64,000 nucleotides of DNA from NCBI RefSeq assembly GCF_022414575.1, contig NZ_JADWYQ010000004.1:124001-188000 (forward strand), read 5' to 3'. Shown one piece after another: positions 50,294 through 58,484 of this stretch. Below the pieces are notes generated by a model that did no database searches, was not told the DNA's origin, and saw only the letters and a program-made list of their open reading frames with translations. The stretch comes from Streptomyces sp. MUM 178J. GTDB lineage: Bacteria > Actinomycetota > Actinomycetes > Streptomycetales > Streptomycetaceae. The position numbers and the translations under genes are program-made. The number at the start of each line of letters is the position of its first letter. Within the stretch, counting starts at the first letter, position 1.

Positions 50294-50938
50294 TTACCGG
50301 GAGTCGTCGGAACTGGTCGGCTTGACGCTCTCCAGCAGCATGTCGAGCCACTCGGTGACCTTGTCCCGGTGCTTGTCGGTGGGCAACTGGGCGGCGCGCC
50401 AGGCGATGCCGCGTACGCCGTGGTCCTGCAGCAGCCGCTCCAGCGGATCGCCGTCGCCGGCGTAGTCTTGCAGCAGCCGCTGCTCGGTGCGCTGAAGTGC
50501 GCCGTTGAGCGCGTCGGCGTCGTCGGCCGTAAGAAACCCGGCGTGGACCTTGAAGAACCTCTGGATGGCATCGCAGTGCTCCATGGTGGGCCGGCGGTCG
50601 CCGTTGATCAGGGCTCCGGCCTGCTGGCGGGACATCCCGGCGCCGTCGGCGATCTCTTGCTGGGTGTAGCGGCGGCCGTTGGGCTTCAGTCGTGTTCTGC
50701 GCAGCAGGTCGAAGCGCTGCAGAAAGCGGGTCTGGAGGTCGGGTTCGCCGGCCGGCTGCCCGTCGAGCAGGGCGGCGACGACATCCGCGGGCACTCCGGA
50801 CGCCTCGGAGAGCTCGTCGACGTGGAAGACGTCGCCATGGCTCAAACCAAGCCTGCCGGCGAGGTCCGCTACGCGCGCAACGGTAGCCGCGAGAGGGCCT
50901 GTGGTCGTCGGGCCCGGAACCGAGAAGCCGTCTGTCAC
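50294..50938 (-). CDS. XRE-family helix-turn-helix regulator
   Basis: A 214-residue protein with an XRE HTH in the middle (about residues 92-150: YTQQEIADGAGMSRQQAGALINGDRRPT), written here in parts because the domain is longer than the motif; the flanks are helical. GTG 50938 is chosen since AGGAG lies 9 nt upstream; longer starts would add unrelated residues. It heads a three-gene operon with the metallopeptidase and the membrane protein. A 14-bp perfect palindrome about 90 bp upstream may be its own operator. Confidence 0.88.
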   Translation of the reverse strand: MTDGFSVPGPTTTGPLAATVARVADLAGRLGLSHGDVFHVDELSEASGVPADVVAALLDGQPAGEPDLQTRFLQRFDLLRRTRLKPNGRRYTQQEIADGAGMSRQQAGALINGDRRPTMEHCDAIQRFFKVHAGFLTADDADALNGALQRTEQRLLQDYAGDGDPLERLLQDHGVRGIAWRAAQLPTDKHRDKVTEWLDMLLESVKPTSSDDSR

Positions 50939-51026
50939 CAGTAGGTCTCCTAGATCACGCGGGTTCGCTCCGCAGACAGTGGGCTGCCGCGAGACTAGCC
51001 GCTCCGAGTAAATGCAGCCAGGTTTT

Positions 51027-51040
51027 GCCACAGCTGTGGC
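51027..51040. promoter_or_regulatory. perfect 14-bp palindrome, candidate XRE operator
   Basis: GCCACAGCTGTGGC is identical to its reverse complement. It lies about 90 bp upstream of the XRE gene and about 40 bp upstream of the MmyB-gene -35 box. A dimeric HTH protein would fit it. Binder not known. Confidence 0.55.
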
Positions 51041-51078
51041 GCGATCTGGTCGTTCAACGACGCGGAATGCCACGATAG

Positions 51079-51108
51079 TTGACATGACCGCCTGTGCGGT
51101 AGCAGGAT
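51079..51108 (+). promoter_or_regulatory. promoter of the MmyB-like gene
   Basis: A consensus -35 TTGACA (51079-51084) and a -10 CAGGAT (51103-51108) are separated by 18 nt. Transcription would begin near 51115, leaving a 130-nt leader that holds three ACTTCGA repeats. CAGGAT-type -10 boxes are common in Streptomyces. Confidence 0.65.
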
Positions 51109-51244
51109 CGCCACGCGGTTGAAGATCGAAGCGATCGTTCCGGTCCGGGTGAACCAAACTCCGGCAAGGGCGACTTCGAGAACTGCAAGAGCTTCACGAA
51201 CTTCGAAACACCGCGAGGCGACTTCGAGAAGGGGGACGTTCTCG

Positions 51245-52492
51245 ATGACACACGAGGCAGGCGCGGAGCAGCCCGGTGTCCAAGGACGGCTCGGATGCGC
51301 CGGCGCGACCCGTGGCACGCCGCGGACCCGGCGGCTGGCCGAGGCGCTGAGGCGGCGTCGGCGGCAACTCGGCCTGAGCCTGGGGGAGATGGCCGAACGA
51401 CTGGCGGTCGCCCCGGGGGCGTACCCGGGCGCGAAGCGTACCGGGGAGCACACCCCGGACAGCGCGTCGGCCGCCGCGGTCACCGCGTCGGACGGCCGGC
51501 GGGCGAGAGTCGACCGGAGCGAGGCCGAGTCGGACGGCCGGAGGGAACGGGACCGTCACGGCCGCCGTTTCACACGACGCCGCGACGACGCGAAGCCGCG
51601 AGCCCCGCTCGACGCCGTGGAACAGGCGGAGCGAAGCGGGGCGGAGAACGCCCGGCCGGCCGGTTCCGCCCAGGGGTACGAGGCGTTCGGCCTCGGCGGA
51701 GTCCCGCTGCGCCCCTCGGGCGCCCCGCTGCGTCCCTCGGGGCCGGTGCCGCCGTCGGGCCCCCGCCGTCCGGCCGTGCCGACCCGCCCCGCCGGCCCGG
51801 CCCGCCCGTCGGGGCCGGTGCCGCCGTACCGGCCGCCCGCCTACCCCGCGGGTCCGGGCGCCAGGCCCGCCCGCCCCGCCGTGCCCGTCGTCGTCCCCGA
51901 CACGCAGTCCTACCTGCGCGACTACGCGGCGATGATGGACGCGGTGCCGCTGCCGTCGCTGCTCTTCGACCGCCGCTGGGACGTGGCGCACGCCAACCCG
52001 GCCTTCGACGCGCTCTTCCGGCGTGTCGCACCGCACCCCACCGCCATGCCGACGCAGAACTTCCTGCGGTTCGTGCTCTTCCACCCGGACGCGGCGACCG
52101 TGCTGGCCGACCATGAGACCAGCTGGTGCCTGCCGCTGATGGCGCAGCTGGAGTCCGCCCTGGAGAGCGACGGCGAGGACCGGGTGCTGCGGTCCATCCG
52201 TGAGGACATCGCCGGGGATCCGATCATGGACGCCGCCTATCGCTGCGGCCTTCCGCACTGGATGAGCGCCGTGGGTGCGGCGGCCCTCCACCATGACGGA
52301 GCGGTACGGCCCCTGTGGCACCCCGACCCGCGCTGGGGTCGCACGGACTGCCGCATCGTTGATGAAACGCCCAGGACCCTTCAGGACAACGGCTATACGC
52401 GGATGACGCTGGTGCTGCGCGAGACCCGCCCGTCGGCGGTGCCGGGCTCCCGGCGCGGCCCCTCCCATCTGCGTGCCGTTCCGGGCGGCTGA
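51245..52492 (+). CDS. MmyB-like regulator with long disordered linker
   Basis: A 415-residue protein. An N-terminal HTH-like segment (RRRRQLGLSLGEMAERLAV, about residues 34-55) resembles the XRE domain of MmyB regulators but appears shortened, since the second half of the fold is replaced by charged low-complexity sequence. A 130-residue Pro/Arg/Ser-rich linker follows, with PLRPSGAPLRPSGP repeats. The C-terminal 170 residues form the MmyB ligand-binding domain (YLRDYAAMMDAVPLPSLLFD, LFRRVAPHPTAMPTQNFLRF). Unlike usual members of about 280 residues, it is longer. ATG 51245 has GGGGGA upstream. Target unknown. Confidence 0.8.
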   Translation: MTHEAGAEQPGVQGRLGCAGATRGTPRTRRLAEALRRRRRQLGLSLGEMAERLAVAPGAYPGAKRTGEHTPDSASAAAVTASDGRRARVDRSEAESDGRRERDRHGRRFTRRRDDAKPRAPLDAVEQAERSGAENARPAGSAQGYEAFGLGGVPLRPSGAPLRPSGPVPPSGPRRPAVPTRPAGPARPSGPVPPYRPPAYPAGPGARPARPAVPVVVPDTQSYLRDYAAMMDAVPLPSLLFDRRWDVAHANPAFDALFRRVAPHPTAMPTQNFLRFVLFHPDAATVLADHETSWCLPLMAQLESALESDGEDRVLRSIREDIAGDPIMDAAYRCGLPHWMSAVGAAALHHDGAVRPLWHPDPRWGRTDCRIVDETPRTLQDNGYTRMTLVLRETRPSAVPGSRRGPSHLRAVPGG

Positions 52493-52660
52493 GCCGGCCG
52501 TACCGGACGTCTTGCGGCCGGCTGCCGCGACGAGTCCGGCGGACAGCCGAGATTCGAGGGGCGATGCGTAACGTGCCTGAACCCCCTGTGTTCCGCAGGG
52601 GAGACGGGGGCGGGCGGCACACACCCCCGTGGACGGCTGGGACGGCGTTCGGGAGTTCGT

Positions 52661-54481
52661 GTGGCTGCGCTCATCGAGGACTATGCACTGATCGGGGACA
52701 TGCAGACCGCCGCCCTGGTCGCCAGGGACGGCTCCGTCGACTGGTTCTGCCTGCCCCGCTTCGACTCACCCGCCGTCTTCGCCGGGCTGCTCGGCGGCGA
52801 GGAACACGGCTTCTGGCGGCTCGCCCCCGTCGCGGGCGCCCTCGGGCCCACGCCCGCCACGCGCCGCCGCTACCGCGGCGAGTCGCTCGTGCTGGAGTCG
52901 GAGTGGGACACGCCCGAAGGCACCGTACGGCTCATCGACTTCATGCCGCCGCGCGACGCCGGACGCGGCAGACCGGACGCCGCGCCCACCCTCGTACGCA
53001 TCGTCGAGGGCGTCTCCGGACGGGTGCGGATGAGCTCCGCCCTGCGCATGCGGTTCAGCTACGGGCGCATCGTGCCCTGGGTGCAGCGCGAGCAAGGACC
53101 CGGCGGACGGGACCGGGTGGTGGCCGTAGCCGGCCCCGACGCACTGTGGCTCGACACCGACGCCGACACCTACGGCAGCGACCTGACCACCCACGCCGCG
53201 TTCAGCGTCGCAGCCGGCGAACGCGTCGCGCTCGCCCTCAGCTGGCAGCCCTCCCACGGCGACGCCCCGCCGCGGCCCGACCCCGCCGCGCTGCTCGCCG
53301 GAACCGAGAGCTTCTGGGCCCGCTGGACGGGGCAGTGCACCTACCTCGGGCCGTACCGGGAGGCCGTGGTCCGCTCGCTGATCACTCTCAAGGCGCTCAC
53401 CTACGCCCCCACCGGCGGCATCGTCGCCGCCCCCACCACCTCCCTGCCCGAGGAGATCGGCGGCGTACGGAACTGGGACTACCGCTACACCTGGCTGCGC
53501 GACGCCGCCATCACCCTCTCCTCCCTGCTGCGCACCGGCTACCGCGAGGAAGCCCGCGCCTGGCGCGAATGGCTCCTGCGGGCCGTCGCCGGAGACGCCC
53601 AGAACCTGCAGATCATGTACGGAGTCGCGGGCGAACGCGAACTCGCCGAGTCGGAGCTGCCGTGGCTGCCCGGCTATGAGAAGTCGGGCCCCGTCCGCAT
53701 CGGCAACGGAGCGGCGCACCAGCTCCAGCTCGACGTGTACGGGGAAGTCGTCGACGCCCTGTGGCTCGGCCAGACCTCCGGCCTGTCCCGCGACGACTCC
53801 ACGCACATCCTCCAGATGAAGCTGATGAACCACCTCGAGTCCCACTGGCGCGAGCCGGACGAGGGCATCTGGGAAGTCCGCGGCCCCAGGCGGCACTTCG
53901 TCCACTCCAAGGTCATGGCCTGGGTAGCCGCCGACCGCACCGTCCGCAGGCTCAGCCGGCTCCCGCTGGAGAGCCCCGTACGGCGATGGAGGGCCCTGCG
54001 CGACGAGATACACCGCGATGTGTGCGCCCACGGCTACGACCCTGACCGCAACACCTTCACCCAGTACTACGGCTCCCGCGAACTCGACGCCTCCCTGCTG
54101 CTCATCCCGCAGATGGGCTTTCTGCCGCCCGACGACCCCCGCGTCGTCGGCACCGTCGAAGCCGTCCAGCGCGAGCTGTGCGACGACGGCTTCGTCCGCC
54201 GCTACCCCGTGCCCGACGACGGCTCCGACACCCTCGGCGGCGACGGACTGCCCGGCGGGGAAGGTGTCTTCCTCGCCTGCTCCTTCTGGCTCGCCCACGA
54301 CCTCGCCCTCATCGGCCGCACGGACGAGGCCCGGAAGCTCTTCGAGCGGCTGCTGGCGCTCCGCACCGATCTGGGGCTGCTCGCCGAGGAGTGGGACACC
54401 CGCCGCGGCCGGCTCGTCGGCAACTTCCCGCAGGCCTTCAGCCATGTACCGCTGATCGACACCGCTCTGCGGCTCTCCTGA
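52661..54481 (+). CDS. glycoside hydrolase family 15 protein (trehalase/glucoamylase-like)
   Basis: A 606-residue intracellular GH15 enzyme of usual length. It begins IEDYALIGDMQTAALVARDG and SVDWFCLPRFDSPAVFA, the N-terminal beta-domain of the mycobacterial/actinobacterial trehalase group. The (alpha/alpha)6 barrel carries the catalytic-site blocks GVRNWDYRYTWLRDA and, near the end, LAEEWD followed by GNFPQAFSHVPLIDTAL. No signal peptide. GGGAG 10 nt ahead of GTG 52661 supports the start. It cleaves alpha-linked glucose, most likely trehalose; specificity is not determined by sequence alone. Confidence 0.92.
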   Translation: MAALIEDYALIGDMQTAALVARDGSVDWFCLPRFDSPAVFAGLLGGEEHGFWRLAPVAGALGPTPATRRRYRGESLVLESEWDTPEGTVRLIDFMPPRDAGRGRPDAAPTLVRIVEGVSGRVRMSSALRMRFSYGRIVPWVQREQGPGGRDRVVAVAGPDALWLDTDADTYGSDLTTHAAFSVAAGERVALALSWQPSHGDAPPRPDPAALLAGTESFWARWTGQCTYLGPYREAVVRSLITLKALTYAPTGGIVAAPTTSLPEEIGGVRNWDYRYTWLRDAAITLSSLLRTGYREEARAWREWLLRAVAGDAQNLQIMYGVAGERELAESELPWLPGYEKSGPVRIGNGAAHQLQLDVYGEVVDALWLGQTSGLSRDDSTHILQMKLMNHLESHWREPDEGIWEVRGPRRHFVHSKVMAWVAADRTVRRLSRLPLESPVRRWRALRDEIHRDVCAHGYDPDRNTFTQYYGSRELDASLLLIPQMGFLPPDDPRVVGTVEAVQRELCDDGFVRRYPVPDDGSDTLGGDGLPGGEGVFLACSFWLAHDLALIGRTDEARKLFERLLALRTDLGLLAEEWDTRRGRLVGNFPQAFSHVPLIDTALRLS

Positions 54482-54534
54482 GCGCGCCCCGTCCGCCGGT
54501 TAGAGCCATCGTCGAGAGAGGGGGCGCATGGTCT

Positions 54535-54549
54535 GTGGACGGGGTCCAC
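54535..54549. promoter_or_regulatory. inverted repeat upstream of the small protein gene
   Basis: GTGGAC (54535-54540) and GTCCAC (54544-54549) are perfect reverse complements around GGG. The site lies 9 nt before the AAGGAG ribosome binding site of the 50-residue ORF. It could be an operator or part of a 5' hairpin. Confidence 0.45.
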
Positions 54550-54571
54550 CACACGCCAAGGAGTCTCGGCC

Positions 54572-54724
54572 ATGTCGTCGCTGCGGAAGTTTGTCGTCGT
54601 CAGGGTGTTGCGCCCGGTGGGCAGGGCCCTGATCGCGTACGGGATGTACTGGGTCTGGGTACCCGGGGTGCGGCAGCACGAGACGCTGCCCTCGGAGATC
54701 GTGCCCCGTGGCGACGGCAGGTGA
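54572..54724 (+). CDS. small basic protein of 50 residues
   Basis: A 50-residue ORF that begins ATG 54572 and ends TGA 54722-54724. It has an ideal AAGGAG ribosome binding site 8 nt upstream (54558-54563). The N-terminus is basic and hydrophobic (SSLRKFVVVRVLRPVGRALI), followed by AYGMYWVWVPGVRQ, then a polar tail. The hydrophobic middle could be an amphipathic or membrane-associated helix. No family is recognised. It lies between the GH15 gene and the acyl-AMP ligase, on the same strand, with its own inverted repeat ahead. Codon third positions are mostly G/C, in line with a real gene. Confidence 0.65.
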   Translation: MSSLRKFVVVRVLRPVGRALIAYGMYWVWVPGVRQHETLPSEIVPRGDGR

Positions 54725-54822
54725 GAAACACGCCTTTTTCCATGAGGTCCACGGGGCTTCAAGGACGGCTTGAGAGCGTTCTCCGAAGCTCTGGCCATCA
54801 GTACGCGGCGCTGGGGGCGTAG

Positions 54823-56607
54823 ATGGCTGCACACCGGAACTTCACCGAACTCGCGCACGAACGGATAACCGCACTCGCCGAGCGCGAGGCCTATGTGTGC
54901 GTCCGGGACGATCAGCAGGGCGGTCTGGAATCCGACGTCCTCAGCTACGGCGAGCTGGGCGAGAGCGCCCGGAGGCTGGCCTCCTGGCTGCAGCGCAGCG
55001 GCTCCCACGGCCATCGGGTGCTCATCCTGCAGAGTGATGTACGGCAGTTCATGAGCAGCTTCCTCGGCTGCCTGTACGCCGGAGCGGTGGCCGTGCCCGC
55101 GCCCGTGCCCGCCGGCTCCCGGCAGAACGTCGAACGCGTCGCAGGCATCGTCCGGGACGCCTCGGTGAGCTATATCCTCACCGACGCCGCCATGGCCTCC
55201 GCCGTCTCGCAGCTGCTCGCCGAGATGGGGCACACCGAGGTGGCCACTCTGGCCACCGACCGCTTCTCCGGAGGCGACCCGGACGCCTGGGAGGAGCCCG
55301 GGCTGTTCCCCGACGACGTGGCTTTCCTCCAGTACACCTCGGGGTCGGTCAGCGACCCCAAGGGCGTCATGGTCACCCATCGCAATCTGCTGGCCAACCA
55401 GCAGTCGATACAGCGGGCGATGCGCACCTCACAGGAGTCCCGCGTGGGCGGCTGGCTGCCCTTCCACCACGACATGGGGTTGGTGGGGCATCTGCTGCAC
55501 CCGCTCTGGCTGGGCGCGTGCGGTGTGCTGATGCCGCCGATGACCTTCGTCAAACGGCCGCTGCGCTGGCTGCAGATGGTCGACCGGCACGGCATCACCA
55601 CCGGCGGCGGCCCCAATCTCGCCTACGACCTGTGTCTGCGCCGCATCAAGGACGACCAGATCGCCGAACTCGACCTCTCCCGCTGGGAGACGGTCGTCAA
55701 CGGCGCGGAGCCGGTGCGCGCCGAGACGATGGAGGCGTTCGCGGAGCGCTTCGCACCCGCCGGGTTCCGCAGAGAGGCCTTCTACCCCTGCTACGGACTG
55801 GCGGAAGCCACCCTGCTGGCCACCGGCGGCGATGTCGGGGTGCCGGCCGCGATGCGTGTCGTGGACGCCGGGGAGCTGGAACAGCACCGGCTGCGCCCCG
55901 CCGAGGTGGGGCAGCCCGAGCGCCGGCTCGTCAGCTGCGGCCGCCCGCAGGGCTGCGAGGTCGCCGTCGTCGACCCCGACACCGGCCGCAGACTGCCCGC
56001 CGGACAGGTCGGCGAGGTGTGGCTGCGCGGCGAGAGCATCGCCCGCGGCTACTGGAACCGGCCGCTGGAGAACGCCCACGCCTTCCACGCCGTCACCGAG
56101 GACGGAGACGAGGGGTATCTGCGCACCGGCGACCTCGGAGCGCTCGCGGGCGGCGAGCTCTATGTCACCGGCCGCATCAAGGACATCATGATCGTGGCCG
56201 GCCGCAACCTCTACCCGCAGGACATCGAGCGCAGCGTGCAGCGCATCAGCGCGCTGTTCGGCTCCAGCGCCGCCTTCGCCGTCGAGTCCGGCCGCGACCA
56301 TGTGGTCGTCGTCCAGGAGGTGCGCACCGGATCCTGCTTCGAGGCCGAGCTGGCCCAGCTCTCGGCCGCCGTGCGGACATGCGTGGCCCAGGAGTTCGAA
56401 GTCGCAGCCGAGAACGTGGTGCTGGTCCGCCCCGGCACCGTACGCCGCACCACCAGCGGCAAGCTCCAGCGCACCGCCATGCGCCGGCTGTTCCTGGACG
56501 GGCGGATCCAGCCCCTGTACGAGGAACTGCACCCGGAGGTGCGCGCCCTGGTGACGACGGGGGCGATGAGCGGCGAAGGCGCGACGAGCGGCGGGGCGGC
56601 CGGATGA
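54823..56607 (+). CDS. fatty acyl-AMP ligase (FAAL)
   Basis: A 594-residue ANL enzyme of the FAAL type, which makes acyl-adenylates and passes the acyl chain to an ACP instead of CoA. The P-loop is FLQYTSGSVSDPKGVMVTHR; the FAAL signature GWLPFHHDMGLVGHLL follows. The C-terminal part has LRTGDLGAL, GRIKDIMIVAGRNLYPQDIE and the TTSGKLQRTAMR end. GGGGG just ahead of ATG 54823 may act as the ribosome binding site. Its stop overlaps the next start, so it is the first gene of a coupled biosynthetic operon in which the ACP at 60294 is the probable acceptor. Confidence 0.93.
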   Translation: MAAHRNFTELAHERITALAEREAYVCVRDDQQGGLESDVLSYGELGESARRLASWLQRSGSHGHRVLILQSDVRQFMSSFLGCLYAGAVAVPAPVPAGSRQNVERVAGIVRDASVSYILTDAAMASAVSQLLAEMGHTEVATLATDRFSGGDPDAWEEPGLFPDDVAFLQYTSGSVSDPKGVMVTHRNLLANQQSIQRAMRTSQESRVGGWLPFHHDMGLVGHLLHPLWLGACGVLMPPMTFVKRPLRWLQMVDRHGITTGGGPNLAYDLCLRRIKDDQIAELDLSRWETVVNGAEPVRAETMEAFAERFAPAGFRREAFYPCYGLAEATLLATGGDVGVPAAMRVVDAGELEQHRLRPAEVGQPERRLVSCGRPQGCEVAVVDPDTGRRLPAGQVGEVWLRGESIARGYWNRPLENAHAFHAVTEDGDEGYLRTGDLGALAGGELYVTGRIKDIMIVAGRNLYPQDIERSVQRISALFGSSAAFAVESGRDHVVVVQEVRTGSCFEAELAQLSAAVRTCVAQEFEVAAENVVLVRPGTVRRTTSGKLQRTAMRRLFLDGRIQPLYEELHPEVRALVTTGAMSGEGATSGGAAG

Positions 56608-58484
56608 CCGCACTCACCGAGCGGACCGGCACACCCACGCCGCTGTGCGCGTCCGCGGACGCCCGCGACGGCGAAGGCGGCGGCCCGCGCTGGCTGCTCG
56701 CCGAACAGCTCGACCGCGGCCTCGGCGATCCGGAAGCCGACGGGCCGCTCTCCTACGCCCGCGCCGCGCACCAGGACGCGGCGGAGGAGTTCCCGGCGGA
56801 CGCCTGTGAACTGCTCGGCGCACTGGGCGTCCACCACTACTACATCCCCGCAGAACACGGCGGCGCGCTCACCGGCTTCCCACAGCTGCTGGAGATCGTG
56901 CGCACGCTCGCCCGCCGCGATCTGACCTGCGCCATCGGCCACGGCAAGACCTTCCTCGGCGCGGTCTGCGTCTGGGTCGCCGAGGACCGGGCCGGCGCCG
57001 GCCGGCTGGCGCCCCTGGTCAGGGCGGGGGAGCCCGTCTCCCTCGGGCTGACAGAACGCACCCACGGAAGCGACCTGATGGCCGGAGAGGTCGTCGCCGA
57101 ACGCACCGACGGCGGCTATCTCGTCAGCGGCGAGAAGTGGCTGATCAACAACGCCACCCGCAGCCGGCTCGTCTGCCTGCTCGCCCGCACCTCGCCCGAA
57201 GGCGGCCCCCGCGGCTTCAGCCTGCTGCTCGTCGACAAGAACGAGCTGCCCGAAGGGGTCTGCCGCACCCTGCCCAAGGTGCGCACCCTCGGCATCCGGG
57301 GCGCGGACATCAGCGGCATCGCCTTCGACCGCGCCCCCGTCGACGCGGACGCTCTCGTCGGGCGCGAGGGTCAAGGCCCCGAGACCGTGCTCAAGGCCCT
57401 CCAGATCACCCGCTCGCTGTGCGCCGGGCTCTCGCTCGGCGCGATGGACCACGGGCTGCGCCTCGCCTGCCGGTTCGCCGCCGAGCGGGAGCTGTACGGA
57501 CGCCGGCTCATCGACCTGCCCGCCACGCGCCGCACCCTCGCCGAGTCCTACGCCGATCTGCTCGCCATGGAGGCGCTGAGCACCGTCGCGGCCCGGTCCG
57601 TCCACACCCTGCCCGACGAGCTGAGCGTGACCTCCGCCGTCGCCAAGTACCTGGCGCCGACCGTCGCCGACGACATCCTCGCCCGACTGCGCGGGGTGCT
57701 CGGGGCCCGCTCGTACCTCTCCCGCCACTACGCGCACGGACGCTTCCAGAAACTGGAGCGCGACCATCGCATCGTCGGCATCTTCGACGGCAACACCATG
57801 GTCAACCTCTATGCGCTGACCGCGCAGTTCCGCACGCTCGCCCGCCGCCACCCCGTGCGCACCGGCAGCCGCGAGGAGCGGCAGGCCCTCGCGGCAGCCT
57901 TCGGCCACACCCGGCCGCTGCCCCGGCTGCGCCCCGGCCGGCTCAGCCTGGTCGCCCGGAACGGCAGCAGCCTCATGGGCTCCCTGCCGACAGCGGCCGA
58001 GGTGCTTGCCGCCCAGGCGTCCCGCGAGCCCGCGCTCGCCCCGGCGGCCGCCCTCGCCCGCACACTGGCGGCCGCGGCAGCGGAACTGCACACCCGGATG
58101 CGGGCCCAGCGGCCCGTGCCCGGCGGCGCGCCCGTGGAGAGCTTCGACCTCGCCCGCGGCTACAGCCTGCTGTTCGCCGCCGCCTGCTGCCTCGGAGTCT
58201 GGCAGCACAACCGGCGCGAGACGCTGCACACACGGACCGAGGCGCTGTGGCGCGACGGCCTGTGGCTGCACGCCGCCCTCGCCCGGCTCGCGGAGCGGCT
58301 GGACCAGGCGGCGCCCGGCCTCACCGGGCCCCAGCCCGGCCGCCCCTTCGCCTACGACCCGGAGCTTGCGGAGCTGTACGAGCGCCTGCTCGACCGGCTC
58401 GCCGACCAGTACCAGGCGGGAGAGCTGTTCTCCCTGCTGACCGGCCGTATCGCAGAAGGACCCCCCAAAGGACCCCCATGCTGA
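56604..58484 (+). CDS. acyl-CoA-dehydrogenase-like protein 1 (long form)
   Basis: A 626-residue member of the acyl-CoA dehydrogenase family; typical members have about 380 residues, so it has a C-terminal extension of about 200. FAD-site blocks include VSLGLTERTHGSD and VSGEKWLINNATRS. At the position of the usual catalytic Glu (EGT/EGA) it reads IFDGNTMVN, an Asp, and the alternative helix-G Glu position reads QITRS. It probably introduces a double bond in an acyl-ACP supplied by the ligase upstream. ATG 56604 overlaps the ligase stop (ATGA). Confidence 0.88.
   Translation: MTALTERTGTPTPLCASADARDGEGGGPRWLLAEQLDRGLGDPEADGPLSYARAAHQDAAEEFPADACELLGALGVHHYYIPAEHGGALTGFPQLLEIVRTLARRDLTCAIGHGKTFLGAVCVWVAEDRAGAGRLAPLVRAGEPVSLGLTERTHGSDLMAGEVVAERTDGGYLVSGEKWLINNATRSRLVCLLARTSPEGGPRGFSLLLVDKNELPEGVCRTLPKVRTLGIRGADISGIAFDRAPVDADALVGREGQGPETVLKALQITRSLCAGLSLGAMDHGLRLACRFAAERELYGRRLIDLPATRRTLAESYADLLAMEALSTVAARSVHTLPDELSVTSAVAKYLAPTVADDILARLRGVLGARSYLSRHYAHGRFQKLERDHRIVGIFDGNTMVNLYALTAQFRTLARRHPVRTGSREERQALAAAFGHTRPLPRLRPGRLSLVARNGSSLMGSLPTAAEVLAAQASREPALAPAAALARTLAAAAAELHTRMRAQRPVPGGAPVESFDLARGYSLLFAAACCLGVWQHNRRETLHTRTEALWRDGLWLHAALARLAERLDQAAPGLTGPQPGRPFAYDPELAELYERLLDRLADQYQAGELFSLLTGRIAEGPPKGPPC

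Larger units (their letters stand above)
50939..51244. other. divergent control region between XRE operon and MmyB-like gene
   Basis: This 306-bp gap carries a 14-bp palindrome (51027-51040), a good + strand promoter (51079-51108) and three ACTTCGA direct repeats at 51173, 51200 and 51221 in the untranslated leader. GGGGGA at 51231-51236 is the ribosome binding site of the MmyB-like gene. No ORF here is credible. Confidence 0.65.
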
